64,000 nucleotides of DNA from Candidatus Woesearchaeota archaeon (GTDB taxonomy: Archaea > Nanobdellota > Nanobdellia > Woesearchaeales > UBA10216), in NCBI GenBank assembly GCA_016185705.1, contig JACPMZ010000009.1:1-64000 (forward strand), given 5' to 3'. The position numbers and the translations under genes were made by a program. The notes under the pieces are model-generated. The model was not told the origin of the DNA. It was given only the letters and a program-made list of their open reading frames with translations, and did no database searches. Each line of letters starts with the position of its first letter. Position 1 is the stretch's first letter. Of the stretch, positions 32,554 to 42,199 are shown piece after piece.

Positions 32554-33819
32554 ATGAGCTTCAGAATCAGGAAAATTAAGGCGCGGCAGATACTCGATTC
32601 AAGGGGTAACCCGGCTGTTGAGTGCGATGTTTTCACTGATTCCGGAGTGGGGCGTGCAGCGGTTCCTTCCGGTGCTTCTACTGGCAAATACGAGGCAGTT
32701 GAGCTGCGCGACCACAGCACCAGCTACGGCGGCCTGTCCGTTCATAAAGCTGTTGCAAATATTGACAAAAAAATTGCCAGGAAGATTGTTGGAAAGGATT
32801 GCAGGAATCAGGAGGAAATCGATAGCATTATGATTTCTCTGGATGGAACTAAAAATAAATCTGTTCTGGGCGCAAATTCAATTCTTGCAGTCAGCATGGC
32901 TTGTGCAAGGGCTGCCGCAGTTGCCTCTAAAAAACCGCTGTACCGCTATTTAACATCATTAACAAAAAACAAAAAGCTCGTAATGCCTGTTCCTTTCAGC
33001 AATGTGATTAACGGCGGAAAGCATGCTCGCAGCAATCTCAAAATTCAGGAATTCATGCTTGTCCCGCTAAAATTTAATTCATTCAGCAATGCTGTTGCAG
33101 CAGTCTCAGAAACTTATCATTCTCTGGAAAAAATTATTGCCAGAAAATACGGCAGGATATCCGCTAATGTTGGCGACGAGGGCGGCTTTGCGCCGGATAT
33201 TGATTCAGCAGAGGAAGCGCTTGACCTTCTTGAACGCGCTGTTTCTGCGGCAGGCTACCGCAAAAAGATTTTTTTTGCCATTGACGCCGCTGCTTCGGAA
33301 TTTTATGATGCAAAAAGGAAAAAGTACGGTTTAGGAAAAAGTTATGGCAGAGATGATTTACTTGACTATTACATGAAACTGATTAAAAGTTACAGCATTG
33401 TTTCAATTGAAGACCCTTTCCAGCAGGAAGATTTTGATTCCTTTGCAAAGTTAGCTGCAAAGTCAAAAATTCAGGTAGTTGGGGATGATTTGCTGGCTAC
33501 CAATGCCGGGCGAATTAACACAGCTATCTTAAGGAAATCCTGCAATTGCCTGCTGCTTAAAGTCAACCAGATAGGAACGCTTACAGAAGCGATTGCAGCT
33601 GCCAGCCTTGCCGGGAAAAGCAGATGGAAAGTAATGGTCAGCCACCGCAGCGGCGAGACCGAAGACCCGTTCATAGCTGATTTGTCTGTTGCGCTTGGCT
33701 GCGGACAGATTAAGATTGGGGCTCCGGCAAGGGCTGAGAGGACTGCGAAGTTTAATCAGCTTCTCCGGATTGAGGAGGAGCTTGGCAGGCCGACGTATGG
33801 CAGTGGAGGTATGCTGTAA
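32554..33819 (+). CDS. eno: enolase
   Basis: 421 residues, normal length. Converts 2-phosphoglycerate to phosphoenolpyruvate in the cytosol. Signatures: RQILDSRGNPAVECDVFTDS, GASTGKYEAVELRD, the catalytic-loop NVGDEGGFAPD, metal-site aspartate in FAIDAAASEF, SIEDPFQQEDF and LLLKVNQIGTLTEA, and VSHRSGETEDPFIADLSVAL. Thirty nt upstream of gpm, so the two consecutive glycolytic steps are in one operon. Confidence 0.97.
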   Translation: MSFRIRKIKARQILDSRGNPAVECDVFTDSGVGRAAVPSGASTGKYEAVELRDHSTSYGGLSVHKAVANIDKKIARKIVGKDCRNQEEIDSIMISLDGTKNKSVLGANSILAVSMACARAAAVASKKPLYRYLTSLTKNKKLVMPVPFSNVINGGKHARSNLKIQEFMLVPLKFNSFSNAVAAVSETYHSLEKIIARKYGRISANVGDEGGFAPDIDSAEEALDLLERAVSAAGYRKKIFFAIDAAASEFYDAKRKKYGLGKSYGRDDLLDYYMKLIKSYSIVSIEDPFQQEDFDSFAKLAAKSKIQVVGDDLLATNAGRINTAILRKSCNCLLLKVNQIGTLTEAIAAASLAGKSRWKVMVSHRSGETEDPFIADLSVALGCGQIKIGAPARAERTAKFNQLLRIEEELGRPTYGSGGML

Positions 33820-33849
33820 TTAATCACTGCTGCAGCAGGCAGCGCGCAC

Positions 33850-34596
33850 ATGGCAAAACTTGTAATTATCAGGCACGGAGAAAGCATCTGGAACAGGCAG
33901 AACAGGTTTACCGGCTGGACTGATGTGGATTTGACTCGTAAAGGCGTTGGGGAAGCTGTTGAAGCAGGCAAAGTTTTGAAACGCCGCGGCTACGCTTTTG
34001 ACATTGCTTTTACTTCTGTGCTGAAAAAAGCGGTTCATACTTTATGGCATGTTCTTGACGAGGCGGATTTGCTGCAGATTCCTGTGAGAAAGTCCTGGCG
34101 CCTCAACGAGCGGCATTACGGCGCTTTGCAGGGGCTTAACAAGGCGCAGACAGCAAAAAAATTCGGCGAGAAGCAGGTTCTTTTGTGGCGCAGGAGTTAT
34201 GCTGTCAGGCCGCCTCTTCTTAATAAATCCGACCCCCGCTATCCGGGCAGCGATTCAATGTATAAAAACGTCAGCAGAAAAAATCTTCCTGTTGGTGAGA
34301 GCTTGAGGGATACGGTAAAAAGGGTGATGCCCTACTGGAGAAGCTCTATACTGCCTGAGATGAGGAAGCGCAAAAAAGTTTTGCTGGTGGCGCATGGCAA
34401 CAGCATACGCGCCATTGTAAAGCATCTTGATAAAATTTCCGATGAAGGCATTGTTGGCATAAACATTCCTACAGGAATTCCGCTGGTGTATGAATTCAGC
34501 CGCAGCTTAAAGCCGCTGAGGCATTACTATCTTGGCAGCCGGAAGGAGATAGCTAAAAGAACCCGCGCTGTTGTGCAGCAGGGAAAGGCGAAATAA
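33850..34596 (+). CDS. gpmA: 2,3-bisphosphoglycerate-dependent phosphoglycerate mutase
   Basis: 248 residues with all dPGM motifs: [40 protein letters not shown], the long insert around [10 protein letters not shown], and [18 protein letters not shown]. It interconverts 3- and 2-phosphoglycerate. Most archaea use the unrelated cofactor-independent enzyme, so this bacterial-type gene was probably acquired. Its 3' 80 nt and the following ~75 nt have a diverged second copy at 31303-31457. Confidence 0.95.
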   Translation: MAKLVIIRHGESIWNRQNRFTGWTDVDLTRKGVGEAVEAGKVLKRRGYAFDIAFTSVLKKAVHTLWHVLDEADLLQIPVRKSWRLNERHYGALQGLNKAQTAKKFGEKQVLLWRRSYAVRPPLLNKSDPRYPGSDSMYKNVSRKNLPVGESLRDTVKRVMPYWRSSILPEMRKRKKVLLVAHGNSIRAIVKHLDKISDEGIVGINIPTGIPLVYEFSRSLKPLRHYYLGSRKEIAKRTRAVVQQGKAK

Positions 34597-34759
34597 GGTT
34601 TATTGCGTTTATTTTGCTGTCTTTTGCGAGTATCCTTTGAATTTGCATTCTCGTATAATCGGTGCTTAAAATCCCCTTCCAACTTTTGATTTTTTACCCA
34701 ATACTGTATGTGCACAAATAACCGAAAGTTTTAAATAGTATGTGCCCTTACAATATTGT

Positions 34760-35698
34760 ATGACCTATATTGAAATCATAAAACGGAACAAAAAGGAATA
34801 TTACTACCTTACAAAAAATGTAAGGCTCAGCCTAAATAAGTGGAAAAAGATAAGAATTTTCTTAGGAGGTAAAAAGCCTTCACAAGGAGAGCTAAAAAAG
34901 CATGCCAGAGAAATAGAAGATAAATCAAAACCTTTCTTAAAAATATCAAATTATGCTTATCTTTCAGAGCATGATGCAGAAACCTTGCAGGATTTAAAGG
35001 AAAGCTACAGCACATGGCTTAAGCAAATCCCAAAAAGCGTTAAGGAAAATCTAAATGCGGATTTTGTAATACGTTTCACCTATCATTCTAATGCAATTGA
35101 AGGCAATAGATTGACGTTAAGGCAAACTGCCCTGATACTAAAAGACAAGGTAATCCCTTCTGGAGTACGAGCAGAGGATTATAACGAAGCAATAAACGGA
35201 AAAGAATGCTTGGATTACATAAAATCCTATAAAGGCGAATTAAATGCCAAACTGCTGGAAAAAATAAATGGAATCCTAACAAAAAATACTGGCGTGGTTT
35301 ATGGTGGGAGAATGCGCTTTTTTAATGTGCAGATACAGGGTTCAACTCATGTACCGCCTCAGCATGCCGAAGTCAAGAAACACGTGCTTAACTTCTTTAA
35401 ATGGTACAGCGCAAATAAAAATAAGCTGCACCCTTTTGAATTAGCTGCTTTAATTCATGCAAAGCTGGCATGGATACATCCATTTGAAGATGGAAACGGA
35501 AGAACAGCTAGAACAACTATGAATTTTATCCTTATGAAAAAAGGATTTCCTATGTTTTTTATTCCATTTGAGAAAAGGGAAGAGTACTATCAGTCATTAG
35601 ATGCCGCTGATAAAGGCAATTATAAGGAATACGTCTCTGGGATGTTACGATTGATCATAGATCAAATACGAAGTTACGGGCACAAGAAAGAAAAATAG
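34760..35698 (+). CDS. Fic family protein (AMP-transferase fold)
   Basis: 312 residues. The active-site motif is complete: HPFEDGNGRTAR near residue 240. An N-terminal autoinhibitory helix motif is visible in TYHSNAIEGNRLT (S-x-x-x-E-G), as in class II Fic proteins that block their own ATP site. Fic enzymes transfer AMP or related groups to hydroxyl side chains; some act as toxins. A TATA-like box (GTTTTAAATAG, 34726-34737) predicts a leaderless start at ATG 34760 rather than GTG 34742. Stands alone. Confidence 0.92.
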   Translation: MTYIEIIKRNKKEYYYLTKNVRLSLNKWKKIRIFLGGKKPSQGELKKHAREIEDKSKPFLKISNYAYLSEHDAETLQDLKESYSTWLKQIPKSVKENLNADFVIRFTYHSNAIEGNRLTLRQTALILKDKVIPSGVRAEDYNEAINGKECLDYIKSYKGELNAKLLEKINGILTKNTGVVYGGRMRFFNVQIQGSTHVPPQHAEVKKHVLNFFKWYSANKNKLHPFELAALIHAKLAWIHPFEDGNGRTARTTMNFILMKKGFPMFFIPFEKREEYYQSLDAADKGNYKEYVSGMLRLIIDQIRSYGHKKEK

Positions 35699-35836
35699 CC
35701 TTTTAATTGTGCCCATGCATTACTGTAAGGGCTCTGTCTAAGCGAAGGGACTTTCGCTATTCAGAAATCCCGTAGAATAGACTGCGCCTACCCCTGAATA
35801 GAAACTCTTAAATATTGATTTCGCAGTTATCCTGCC

Positions 35837-36814
35837 ATGCGCTATGACTTTCTGGTTGTGGGCAGTGCGTTGGTTGACGTGATTGTTGAGACCAGGTCTT
35901 TGGAGCGGCAGGACGTTTCCGGCAAGTATGCTGAGTATGTTTTGCATTTTTCGTCTGCTTCCAAGTCTTTGGTTAATGGGCTGAGCGTCAGCCCCGGCGG
36001 CTCTGCGCTGAACGTGGCTGTTACCATGGACTGCATGGGCAGCCGCGTTGCTTTTTTGACGAGCATTGGCAAAAGCGTTTTTGGCGATTTTATTCTTGAC
36101 AAGCTTCGCAGTACCGGCATTAACGCTTCTTTTGTGAGGCGCGCTGATTCCCAGACCGGCGTTGGCATTAATCTTGTTTCAGGGCATGAAAAGTCTGCTT
36201 TGGTTTATCACGGCGCTGTTGACGAGTTAAGCGTGAAGCACGTTACGCCTTCCATGATTATGAACTCAAGGCATGTATTGATTACTTCTTTGACTTCTGA
36301 CAAAAATTTTCCGCTTTTCATGCGCATTCTTAAGCTTGCTAAGGACAATAAAGTTCCTGTTGTTTTTGCGCCGGGCATTACCATGCTTAGGAAGTTTGAG
36401 CGCAGATTGAGGAATCTGAAATATTATTTTGATATCATTATTCTCAATTATGAGGAAGGCAGCTTTCTGACAGAGCAGAAGGATGTCAGGTCAATCCTCA
36501 GGAGACTGCCTGGCCGCATTGCCGTAGTCACTAAGGACAGGGATGGCGCTTACGCAAGGGAAGGCAGCAGGTTTATGCATGTTGACAGTTTGAAAGTCAG
36601 GGTCAGGAACACTACTGGCGCGGGCGATGTTTTCTGCGGCGCGTTTGTGCACACTTTTTACGATACCGGCTCAATTAACGAGGCGCTTAAGATTGCCGCA
36701 GTTGTCAGCTCCATGAAGCTGTCCCGTATGGAAGCTGAAGTTCAGTGCTTCCCTCCTGAAATACTGAAGTTCTTAAAGGCGTATGAGAAAAGGATTCGCG
36801 TGCGTGAATTATGA
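35837..36814 (+). CDS. PfkB-family kinase (ribokinase-like)
   Basis: 325 residues: VSPGGSALNVAVTMDCMGSR near residue 52 and the anion-hole/catalytic motif RNTTGAGDVFCGAFVHTF near 257. Similar to archaeal nucleoside or sugar kinases; the substrate is unknown. TATA-like CTCTTAAATATTG about 27 nt before the ATG. Distinct from the PfkB protein at 8200. Ends 11 nt before the convergent PEP synthase gene. Confidence 0.92.
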   Translation: MRYDFLVVGSALVDVIVETRSLERQDVSGKYAEYVLHFSSASKSLVNGLSVSPGGSALNVAVTMDCMGSRVAFLTSIGKSVFGDFILDKLRSTGINASFVRRADSQTGVGINLVSGHEKSALVYHGAVDELSVKHVTPSMIMNSRHVLITSLTSDKNFPLFMRILKLAKDNKVPVVFAPGITMLRKFERRLRNLKYYFDIIILNYEEGSFLTEQKDVRSILRRLPGRIAVVTKDRDGAYAREGSRFMHVDSLKVRVRNTTGAGDVFCGAFVHTFYDTGSINEALKIAAVVSSMKLSRMEAEVQCFPPEILKFLKAYEKRIRVREL

Positions 36815-36824
36815 CTGAACTTTT

Positions 36825-39221
36825 TTACCTGACTTTTGCCTCTTTCTTTGCCACTGCTACCAGCGTTTTCACAACAGCATCCGGCTCTAATGACATGCTG
36901 TCTATGCCGCAGTCCACCAGGAACTCGGCAAATTCCGGATACGTGGAAGGCGCTTCGCCGCAGATGCCAATTTTTTTCTTTTTTCTTTTTGCAGCGGCAA
37001 TTGCATGGCTCACCATCCACTTTACCGCTTCATCCCTCTCATCAAATATGCGCGCCACCAGCGCTGAGTCGCGGTCAACTCCCAGTGTCATCTGCGTCAG
37101 GTCATTGCTGCCTATGCTGAAGCCGTCAAATATTTCTGCAAACTGCTCTGCCAGCACGACATTGGTTGGCAGCTCGCACATTACGTATATTTCAAGCCCG
37201 TTTTTGTGCTGCACCAGTCCGTTCCTCCTCATTTCTGCGATGACTTTTTTGCCTTCTTCTGTGCTGCGGCACATCGGCACCATTACTTTTATGTTTGTAA
37301 GCCCCATTTCCTCTCTTGCCCTGAGGAGCGCTTTGCATTCCATTGCAAAAGCTTCCGAGTATTTGCGGTCATAATATCTTGATGCGCCTCTCCAGCCGAG
37401 CATAGGGTTGTCTTCTTTCGGCTCAAACTCTTTGCCTCCGATTAAATTTGCGTATTCGTTGCTTTTGAAGTCTGACAGCCGCACTATCACGTCTTTTGGG
37501 TAAAACGATGCTGCTATGGTCGCAACCCCTTCCGCGAGTTTTTGTATGAAGAACTCTTTTTTGTCCTTGAAGGAAGCAGTAAGCTCTGCTATCTTTTTCT
37601 TGGCTTTTTTGTCTTTTAGTGCGGAAAAATTTATGAGCGCGAGCGGGTGTATGCCTATGTGGTTGTTTATTATGAACTCTTCCCTTGCCAGGCCGACTCC
37701 TGCTACCGGCAGGAAGCTTTCTGAAAACGCTTCTTCAGGGTTGCCTATGTTTACCATTATTTTTGTTTTTGTTTTAGGCAGCTTTTTGAGGTTGAACCGC
37801 TTCAGCTCGTAGTTGAGCTTTCCTATGTACACGTTTCCCTTTTCTCCTTCTGCGCAGCTTACAGTCACTTCCTGCCCTGTTTTCAGCATTTTCGTGGCGT
37901 CGTTGCATCCTACGATGCAAGTTATTCCAAGCTCGCGGCTCACTATTGCTGCATGGCATGCTTTGCCTCCGCGGTTCGTGACTATTGCTGCTGCCTGCTT
38001 CATTATCGGCACCCAGTCCGGGTCTGTCATCTCTGTAACGAGCACTTCTCCCGGCTTGAATTCCCTGATGTGCTCCACTGATTCTATTTTCCTTACTTTT
38101 CCGGTGCTTATGCTGCTGCCTACGCTGCTTCCGCTCGTTACTGATTTTCCTTTTTCTTTCAGGACGTACCTTTCCAGCTGCGCTGCATCCCTTCCTGAGT
38201 GCACTGTTTCAGGCCTTGCCTGGACTATGTGCAGCTTATTGCTTATTCCGTCTTTTGCCCATTCTATGTCCATGGGCATGTATCTGCCGTGCTTTCTGCT
38301 GTAGTGCTGCTCTATTTTCATTCCCCATTTTGCGAGTTGCAGTATTTCCTCGTCGCTGAGCACGTATCTTGATTTTTCTGCTTTGCTTACGATTATGTTT
38401 TTCACTTTTCTTCCTGCGTACACCATTCTTGTGCCTTTGTCTCCCAGTTTTTTGCTTATAATCGGCCTGTATTTGCCCATCGTCGCTTTAAACACGTAAT
38501 ATTCGTCAGGGTTGATGCGGCCTTTTACTATGTTCTCGCCCAGTCCGTAGCCGGCGTTTATCATTACCACTTTGTCAAATCCGCTTTCTGTGTCTATTGT
38601 GAACATTACCCCTGAGCCTGCCTTGTCTGCCCGGACCATTTTCTGCACTCCGATGGACAGCGCAACTTTGAGGTGGCCAAATCCGCGTTCCTGCCTGTAG
38701 GCAATTGCCCTGTTCGTGAACAGTGAGGCAATGCATTTTTTGCATGCTTCAAGCAGCGCTTTTTCCCCTCTTATGTTCAGGTAGGATTCCTGCTGCCCTG
38801 CGAAGCTTGCTCCTGGCAGGTCTTCTGCCGTCGCTGAGCTTCTTACTGCAACGTCTGCTTCTTTCATTCCGCAGCTGATGCTCAGCTTTTTGTAGTGTTT
38901 GAGTATTTCATTCCGCAGCTCTTCAGGAAATTTTGAGTTGAGTATCAGCTCCCTTATCCTTGAGCCGGCATGCGCAAGCTGCTCGTAGTTGTTCGCATTC
39001 AGGTTTTTCAGCAGGCGTTTTACTTCTTTTTTTATGCCTGCTTCCTCCATGAATCTGCGGTAAGCGCAGGCAGTTGCTGCAAACCCGTTCGGCACATTTA
39101 TTTTTTCCCGTCTAAGTTCGCGGTGCATCTCGCCAAGGGAAGCGTTCTTTCCGCCAACCAGAGGAACGTCTTCTATGCCGACTTCGTCAAACCAAAGAAC
39201 CAGAGCGCTCTTTTTGTCCAT
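36825..39221 (-). CDS. ppsA: phosphoenolpyruvate synthase
   Basis: 798 residues. N-terminal ATP-binding domain (VGGKNASLGEMHREL, VRSSATAEDLPGASFAGQQE), the swivelling phosphohistidine domain (TNRGGKACHAAIVSRELGI, with His in GKACHA), and a C-terminal pyruvate-binding barrel (SIGSNDLTQMTLGVDRDSA, IGICGEAPSTYPEF). Converts pyruvate, ATP and water to PEP, AMP and phosphate, the gluconeogenic direction. With eno and gpm nearby it completes the lower part of gluconeogenesis. Confidence 0.96.
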   Translation of the reverse strand: MDKKSALVLWFDEVGIEDVPLVGGKNASLGEMHRELRREKINVPNGFAATACAYRRFMEEAGIKKEVKRLLKNLNANNYEQLAHAGSRIRELILNSKFPEELRNEILKHYKKLSISCGMKEADVAVRSSATAEDLPGASFAGQQESYLNIRGEKALLEACKKCIASLFTNRAIAYRQERGFGHLKVALSIGVQKMVRADKAGSGVMFTIDTESGFDKVVMINAGYGLGENIVKGRINPDEYYVFKATMGKYRPIISKKLGDKGTRMVYAGRKVKNIIVSKAEKSRYVLSDEEILQLAKWGMKIEQHYSRKHGRYMPMDIEWAKDGISNKLHIVQARPETVHSGRDAAQLERYVLKEKGKSVTSGSSVGSSISTGKVRKIESVEHIREFKPGEVLVTEMTDPDWVPIMKQAAAIVTNRGGKACHAAIVSRELGITCIVGCNDATKMLKTGQEVTVSCAEGEKGNVYIGKLNYELKRFNLKKLPKTKTKIMVNIGNPEEAFSESFLPVAGVGLAREEFIINNHIGIHPLALINFSALKDKKAKKKIAELTASFKDKKEFFIQKLAEGVATIAASFYPKDVIVRLSDFKSNEYANLIGGKEFEPKEDNPMLGWRGASRYYDRKYSEAFAMECKALLRAREEMGLTNIKVMVPMCRSTEEGKKVIAEMRRNGLVQHKNGLEIYVMCELPTNVVLAEQFAEIFDGFSIGSNDLTQMTLGVDRDSALVARIFDERDEAVKWMVSHAIAAAKRKKKKIGICGEAPSTYPEFAEFLVDCGIDSMSLEPDAVVKTLVAVAKKEAKVR

Positions 39222-39306
39222 GCTCCCATCTGATTTTCAGCGTTTATATAGTTTTTTGATTTGGCAAAACCTATAATTCATATATTATCAATAACAAAAC
39301 TTAAAT

Positions 39307-39789
39307 ATGACTCCTGGTTCTCTCATGGTTATGTCTCAGGGTTCAGTTGATTACAAATCGGGGTTTGATGATAAACCCTGTGATGATAAACCTGGGTATT
39401 ATTCTGGTTCAGGGGTTTTTGTGCGTTGAGCGGATATACTCGGACTCGCCGTTATACCACCAGAACTCGACATATTCGGCGATGAAGAACCCGGCGATGA
39501 CAGACATCCATTGACGAAAGGTGAAGCCAGAAGGCAGCTCGCATTCAGGCCTGCACAGACCAATACGGGCTACATTGATCACGCTGTGTCAAAAACTCCT
39601 TCACAAGAGCCGCCTACCGAAGCAGATATTTCTGAGCGCGTTCTCAGCCACGTTCCTGAACGAGCAGGAGCCCACAGGGATTACGCGCTTAATCACGGCA
39701 TGGAAGCTTATCGTGATGACTTGCCTGACAAGGAAGCGCCAGTTTTGTTTGAAGGCAATGGCAGGCCTGATTTTCTCAAGAGACTTTAA
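39307..39789 (+). pseudogene. open frame interrupted by one in-frame TGA
   Basis: From ATG 39307 the frame encodes about 40 residues (MTPGSLMVMSQGSVDYKSGF onward), meets TGA at 39427-39429, then stays open in the same frame for 119 more codons (ADILGLAVIPPELDIFGDEE, a Glu/Pro-rich middle, and GNGRPDFLKRL at the end). No family recognised; the second part is hydrophilic and probably disordered. A TATA-like ACTTAAATA overlaps the first ATG, so translation may start at the ATGs at 39325 or 39331. A nonsense mutation is most likely; two separate genes or readthrough are alternatives. Confidence 0.45.
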
Positions 39790-39868
39790 GCAGCATATAT
39801 TGCTAATCTGCTGGCAGATGCTTAAAGGTTTTAGCGGCAACCAAAAAATTAACGCTATGACGCTGCAG

Positions 39869-39980
39869 GGTAATGTCATGTAATGTGTGTTACGATAATT
39901 AGTTGCAGTGGTAGCGGCTGCTGCTGCGAGAACAAAACTATTGCTGCCGCTATTGATTTTCTGCTTAACTTGAAATCGCC
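39869..39980. repeat. possible degenerate MITE
   Basis: Starts GGTAATGTCATG and ends CTTAACTTGAAATCGCC, resembling the ends of the MITEs at 29033 and 42011 (GGTAATGTCAAG ... CTTAACTTGAAATTACC). The interior is unrelated. Lies just before the TATA box of hppA. Confidence 0.4.
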
Positions 39981-40024
39981 CAGAAGCAGAAACCTTTAAA
40001 TAATATCCTTATGTAGCTTTTTTC

Positions 40025-42010
40025 ATGGCTTTGTCTGAAATGCTGCTTTTTGCCATTGCGTTGCTTGGCAGCTCTGTTGCGCTGCTGTTTGCCCTGTTGC
40101 TGGCGCTCAGCGTTTTGCGTTCTGATGCCGGCAGCGGAGCTATGAAGAAAATTGCTTTTGCCATCAGGCAGGGCGCTGTTGCATATCTCAGCAGGCAGTA
40201 CAGGACAATTGCGGTTATTACTGTTGTTTTGGCAGTTATTATCGGCGTTCTCATTGGCTATGTGATGGCAGTTACTTTTGTCCTTGGCGCGCTGCTGTCA
40301 GCGGTTGCAGGATTCATTGGCATGATGGTCAGCGTTCGCGCCAATGTTCGCACGGCTCAGGCAGCCACTAAAAGTTTGAAGGGCGCTTTTTCGGTTGCTT
40401 TCAGGGGTGGTGCTGTTACCGGCTTTGCTGTTGCCGGGCTCGGCTTGCTTGGCGTTACCGCTTTGTTCCTTTTTTTTGACGACCCCCATATTTTGATTGG
40501 CTTTGGTTTTGGCGCGAGCTTAATCAGCCTGTTTGCAAGGGTTGGCGGCGGTATTTACACCAAGGGCGCTGATGTGGGCGCTGATTTGGTCGGCAAGCTT
40601 GAGAAGGGCATTCCTGAGGATGACCCCAGAAATCCTGCGGTGATTGCTGATAACGTTGGCGATAATGTTGGCGACTGCGCAGGCATGGCTGCTGACTTGT
40701 TTGAGTCTTACACTGTTACCATTATTGCTGCCATGCTTCTTGCTTTGTCCCTTTCCCGCTCTGAGATGATTCTTCCGCTTGTTTTGGGCGCTGTTGCCAT
40801 TTTTGCTTCTGTTCTCGGCAGCTTGTTTGTAAGAGCTGCTTCTGCTGACAGGATTTGGAGCGCTTTGAACACGGGCATTCTGTTCAGCGCCGGCTTTTCT
40901 GCTGTGGGCTTTTTTGTAGTCAATGTTCTGATGTTTGACCACTTTGCTTATTTTTACGCTGCGCTTATTGGCCTGGCATTGACAGTCATCATAAGCTTTG
41001 TTACCGAGTATTACACCGCAACTAATAGAAAGCCGGTTCAGTTGATTGCAGAGTCTGCCAAGACCGGCCCTGCTACCACGATTATCATGGGCGTTGCCAA
41101 GGGCATGGAATCTACTTTCATCCCGGTGCTTGCCATTGCTGCAGGCGCTTTTCTCGCTTACACGTTTGGCGGCGGATTTTTCGGGGTTGCGATTGCAGCC
41201 ACTTCAATGCTTGCGATGACTGCCATTATTGTGGCAGTGGACGCGTACGGCCCTATTACTGACAATGCCGGCGGCATTGCTGAGATGAGCAAAATGCCCA
41301 GGTCTGTTCGCGAAATAACTGACCCTCTGGATGCTGTGGGCAACACCACGAAAGCTGTTACCAAGGGCTTTGCCATTGGCTCTGCCGGGCTTGCTGCTTT
41401 GTCTTTGTTCGCTGCCTACAGGGATTTAACCGCAGTCGATATACTTGACATTTACAATCCTGCTGTTGTCGCAGGGCTTTTCATTGGAGGAATGCTTCCG
41501 TTCCTTTTCTCCTCGCTTACCATGAAAGCTGTTGGAAAGGCAGCTTACCTTATGGTTGAAGAAGTAAGAAGACAGTTCAGGGAAATCCCCGGCCTGATGA
41601 AAGGAAAGGCAAATCCTGATTATGCGAAATGCGTTGACATTTCAACTAAAGCAGCTATCAGGGAGCTTATCCTGCCGGGTTTCATAGCAGTTTTTTCTCC
41701 TTTGCTTGTCGGCTTTATTCTCGGCCCCGAAGCTCTTGGCGGATTATTAGCGGGTGCAATTGTTACCGGCTTGTTGCTTGCCATTACAATGACTACGAGC
41801 GGCGCAGCGTGGGACAACGCCAAAAAATTTATTGAAGCAGGAAATCTTGGCGGCAAGGGCAGCGATGCGCACAAAGCTGCTGTTGTCGGCGATACAGTCG
41901 GCGACCCGTTCAAGGACACTTCCGGGCCTGCTTTGAATCCGCTGATTAAGGTTCTGAACACTGTTGCTTTGCTTGCTGCTACGCTTATTGTCAGTTATCA
42001 TATTTTCTAG
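40025..42010 (+). CDS. hppA: membrane-bound proton-translocating pyrophosphatase
   Basis: 661 residues with 15-16 membrane helices. The substrate site [38 protein letters not shown] and the C-terminal [16 protein letters not shown] are intact. [11 protein letters not shown] has lysine where potassium-dependent enzymes have alanine, which predicts the K+-independent proton-pumping class. Couples pyrophosphate hydrolysis to ion pumping. TATA-like CCTTTAAATAAT 27 nt upstream. A MITE is inserted exactly after the stop, its target duplication containing TAG. Confidence 0.96.
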   Translation: MALSEMLLFAIALLGSSVALLFALLLALSVLRSDAGSGAMKKIAFAIRQGAVAYLSRQYRTIAVITVVLAVIIGVLIGYVMAVTFVLGALLSAVAGFIGMMVSVRANVRTAQAATKSLKGAFSVAFRGGAVTGFAVAGLGLLGVTALFLFFDDPHILIGFGFGASLISLFARVGGGIYTKGADVGADLVGKLEKGIPEDDPRNPAVIADNVGDNVGDCAGMAADLFESYTVTIIAAMLLALSLSRSEMILPLVLGAVAIFASVLGSLFVRAASADRIWSALNTGILFSAGFSAVGFFVVNVLMFDHFAYFYAALIGLALTVIISFVTEYYTATNRKPVQLIAESAKTGPATTIIMGVAKGMESTFIPVLAIAAGAFLAYTFGGGFFGVAIAATSMLAMTAIIVAVDAYGPITDNAGGIAEMSKMPRSVREITDPLDAVGNTTKAVTKGFAIGSAGLAALSLFAAYRDLTAVDILDIYNPAVVAGLFIGGMLPFLFSSLTMKAVGKAAYLMVEEVRRQFREIPGLMKGKANPDYAKCVDISTKAAIRELILPGFIAVFSPLLVGFILGPEALGGLLAGAIVTGLLLAITMTTSGAAWDNAKKFIEAGNLGGKGSDAHKAAVVGDTVGDPFKDTSGPALNPLIKVLNTVALLAATLIVSYHIF

Positions 42011-42154
42011 GGTAATGTCAAGTTGTGTGTCCTGCAATCCTGAGCTTGCCGATGCCTGCTTGGCTGATTTTTTTCTCCCCCCCTTATTTTTTAAGGGGGG
42101 GAGAAAAAAATCAGGGAAGGATGCGACGGTTTTGCCACTTAACTTGAAATTACC
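42011..42154 (+). mobile_element. MITE-like element with 9-bp target duplication
   Basis: 144 bp between GGTAATGTCAAGTT and AACTTGAAATTACC. The flanks 42002-42010 and 42155-42163 are both ATTTTCTAG, a target duplication that includes the hppA stop codon. Almost identical to 29033-29174 and inverted relative to 14525-14802. Internal hairpin of T-run, C-run and their complements. No coding capacity. Confidence 0.92.
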
Positions 42155-42199
42155 ATTTTCTAGTAAACCATTTAAACTGCTGTCTGATTCTGTATTAGT

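Noticed and set aside
34743..35733. Inverted repeat around the Fic gene (GCCCTTACA... and ...TGTAAGGGC)
   Set aside because: Only about 9-12 bp match and there is no target duplication; too short to call an element.
39307..39789. Alternative genetic code reading TGA as an amino acid
   Set aside because: Many well-conserved genes here (metK, nop10, hsdR) end at TGA at the correct place.
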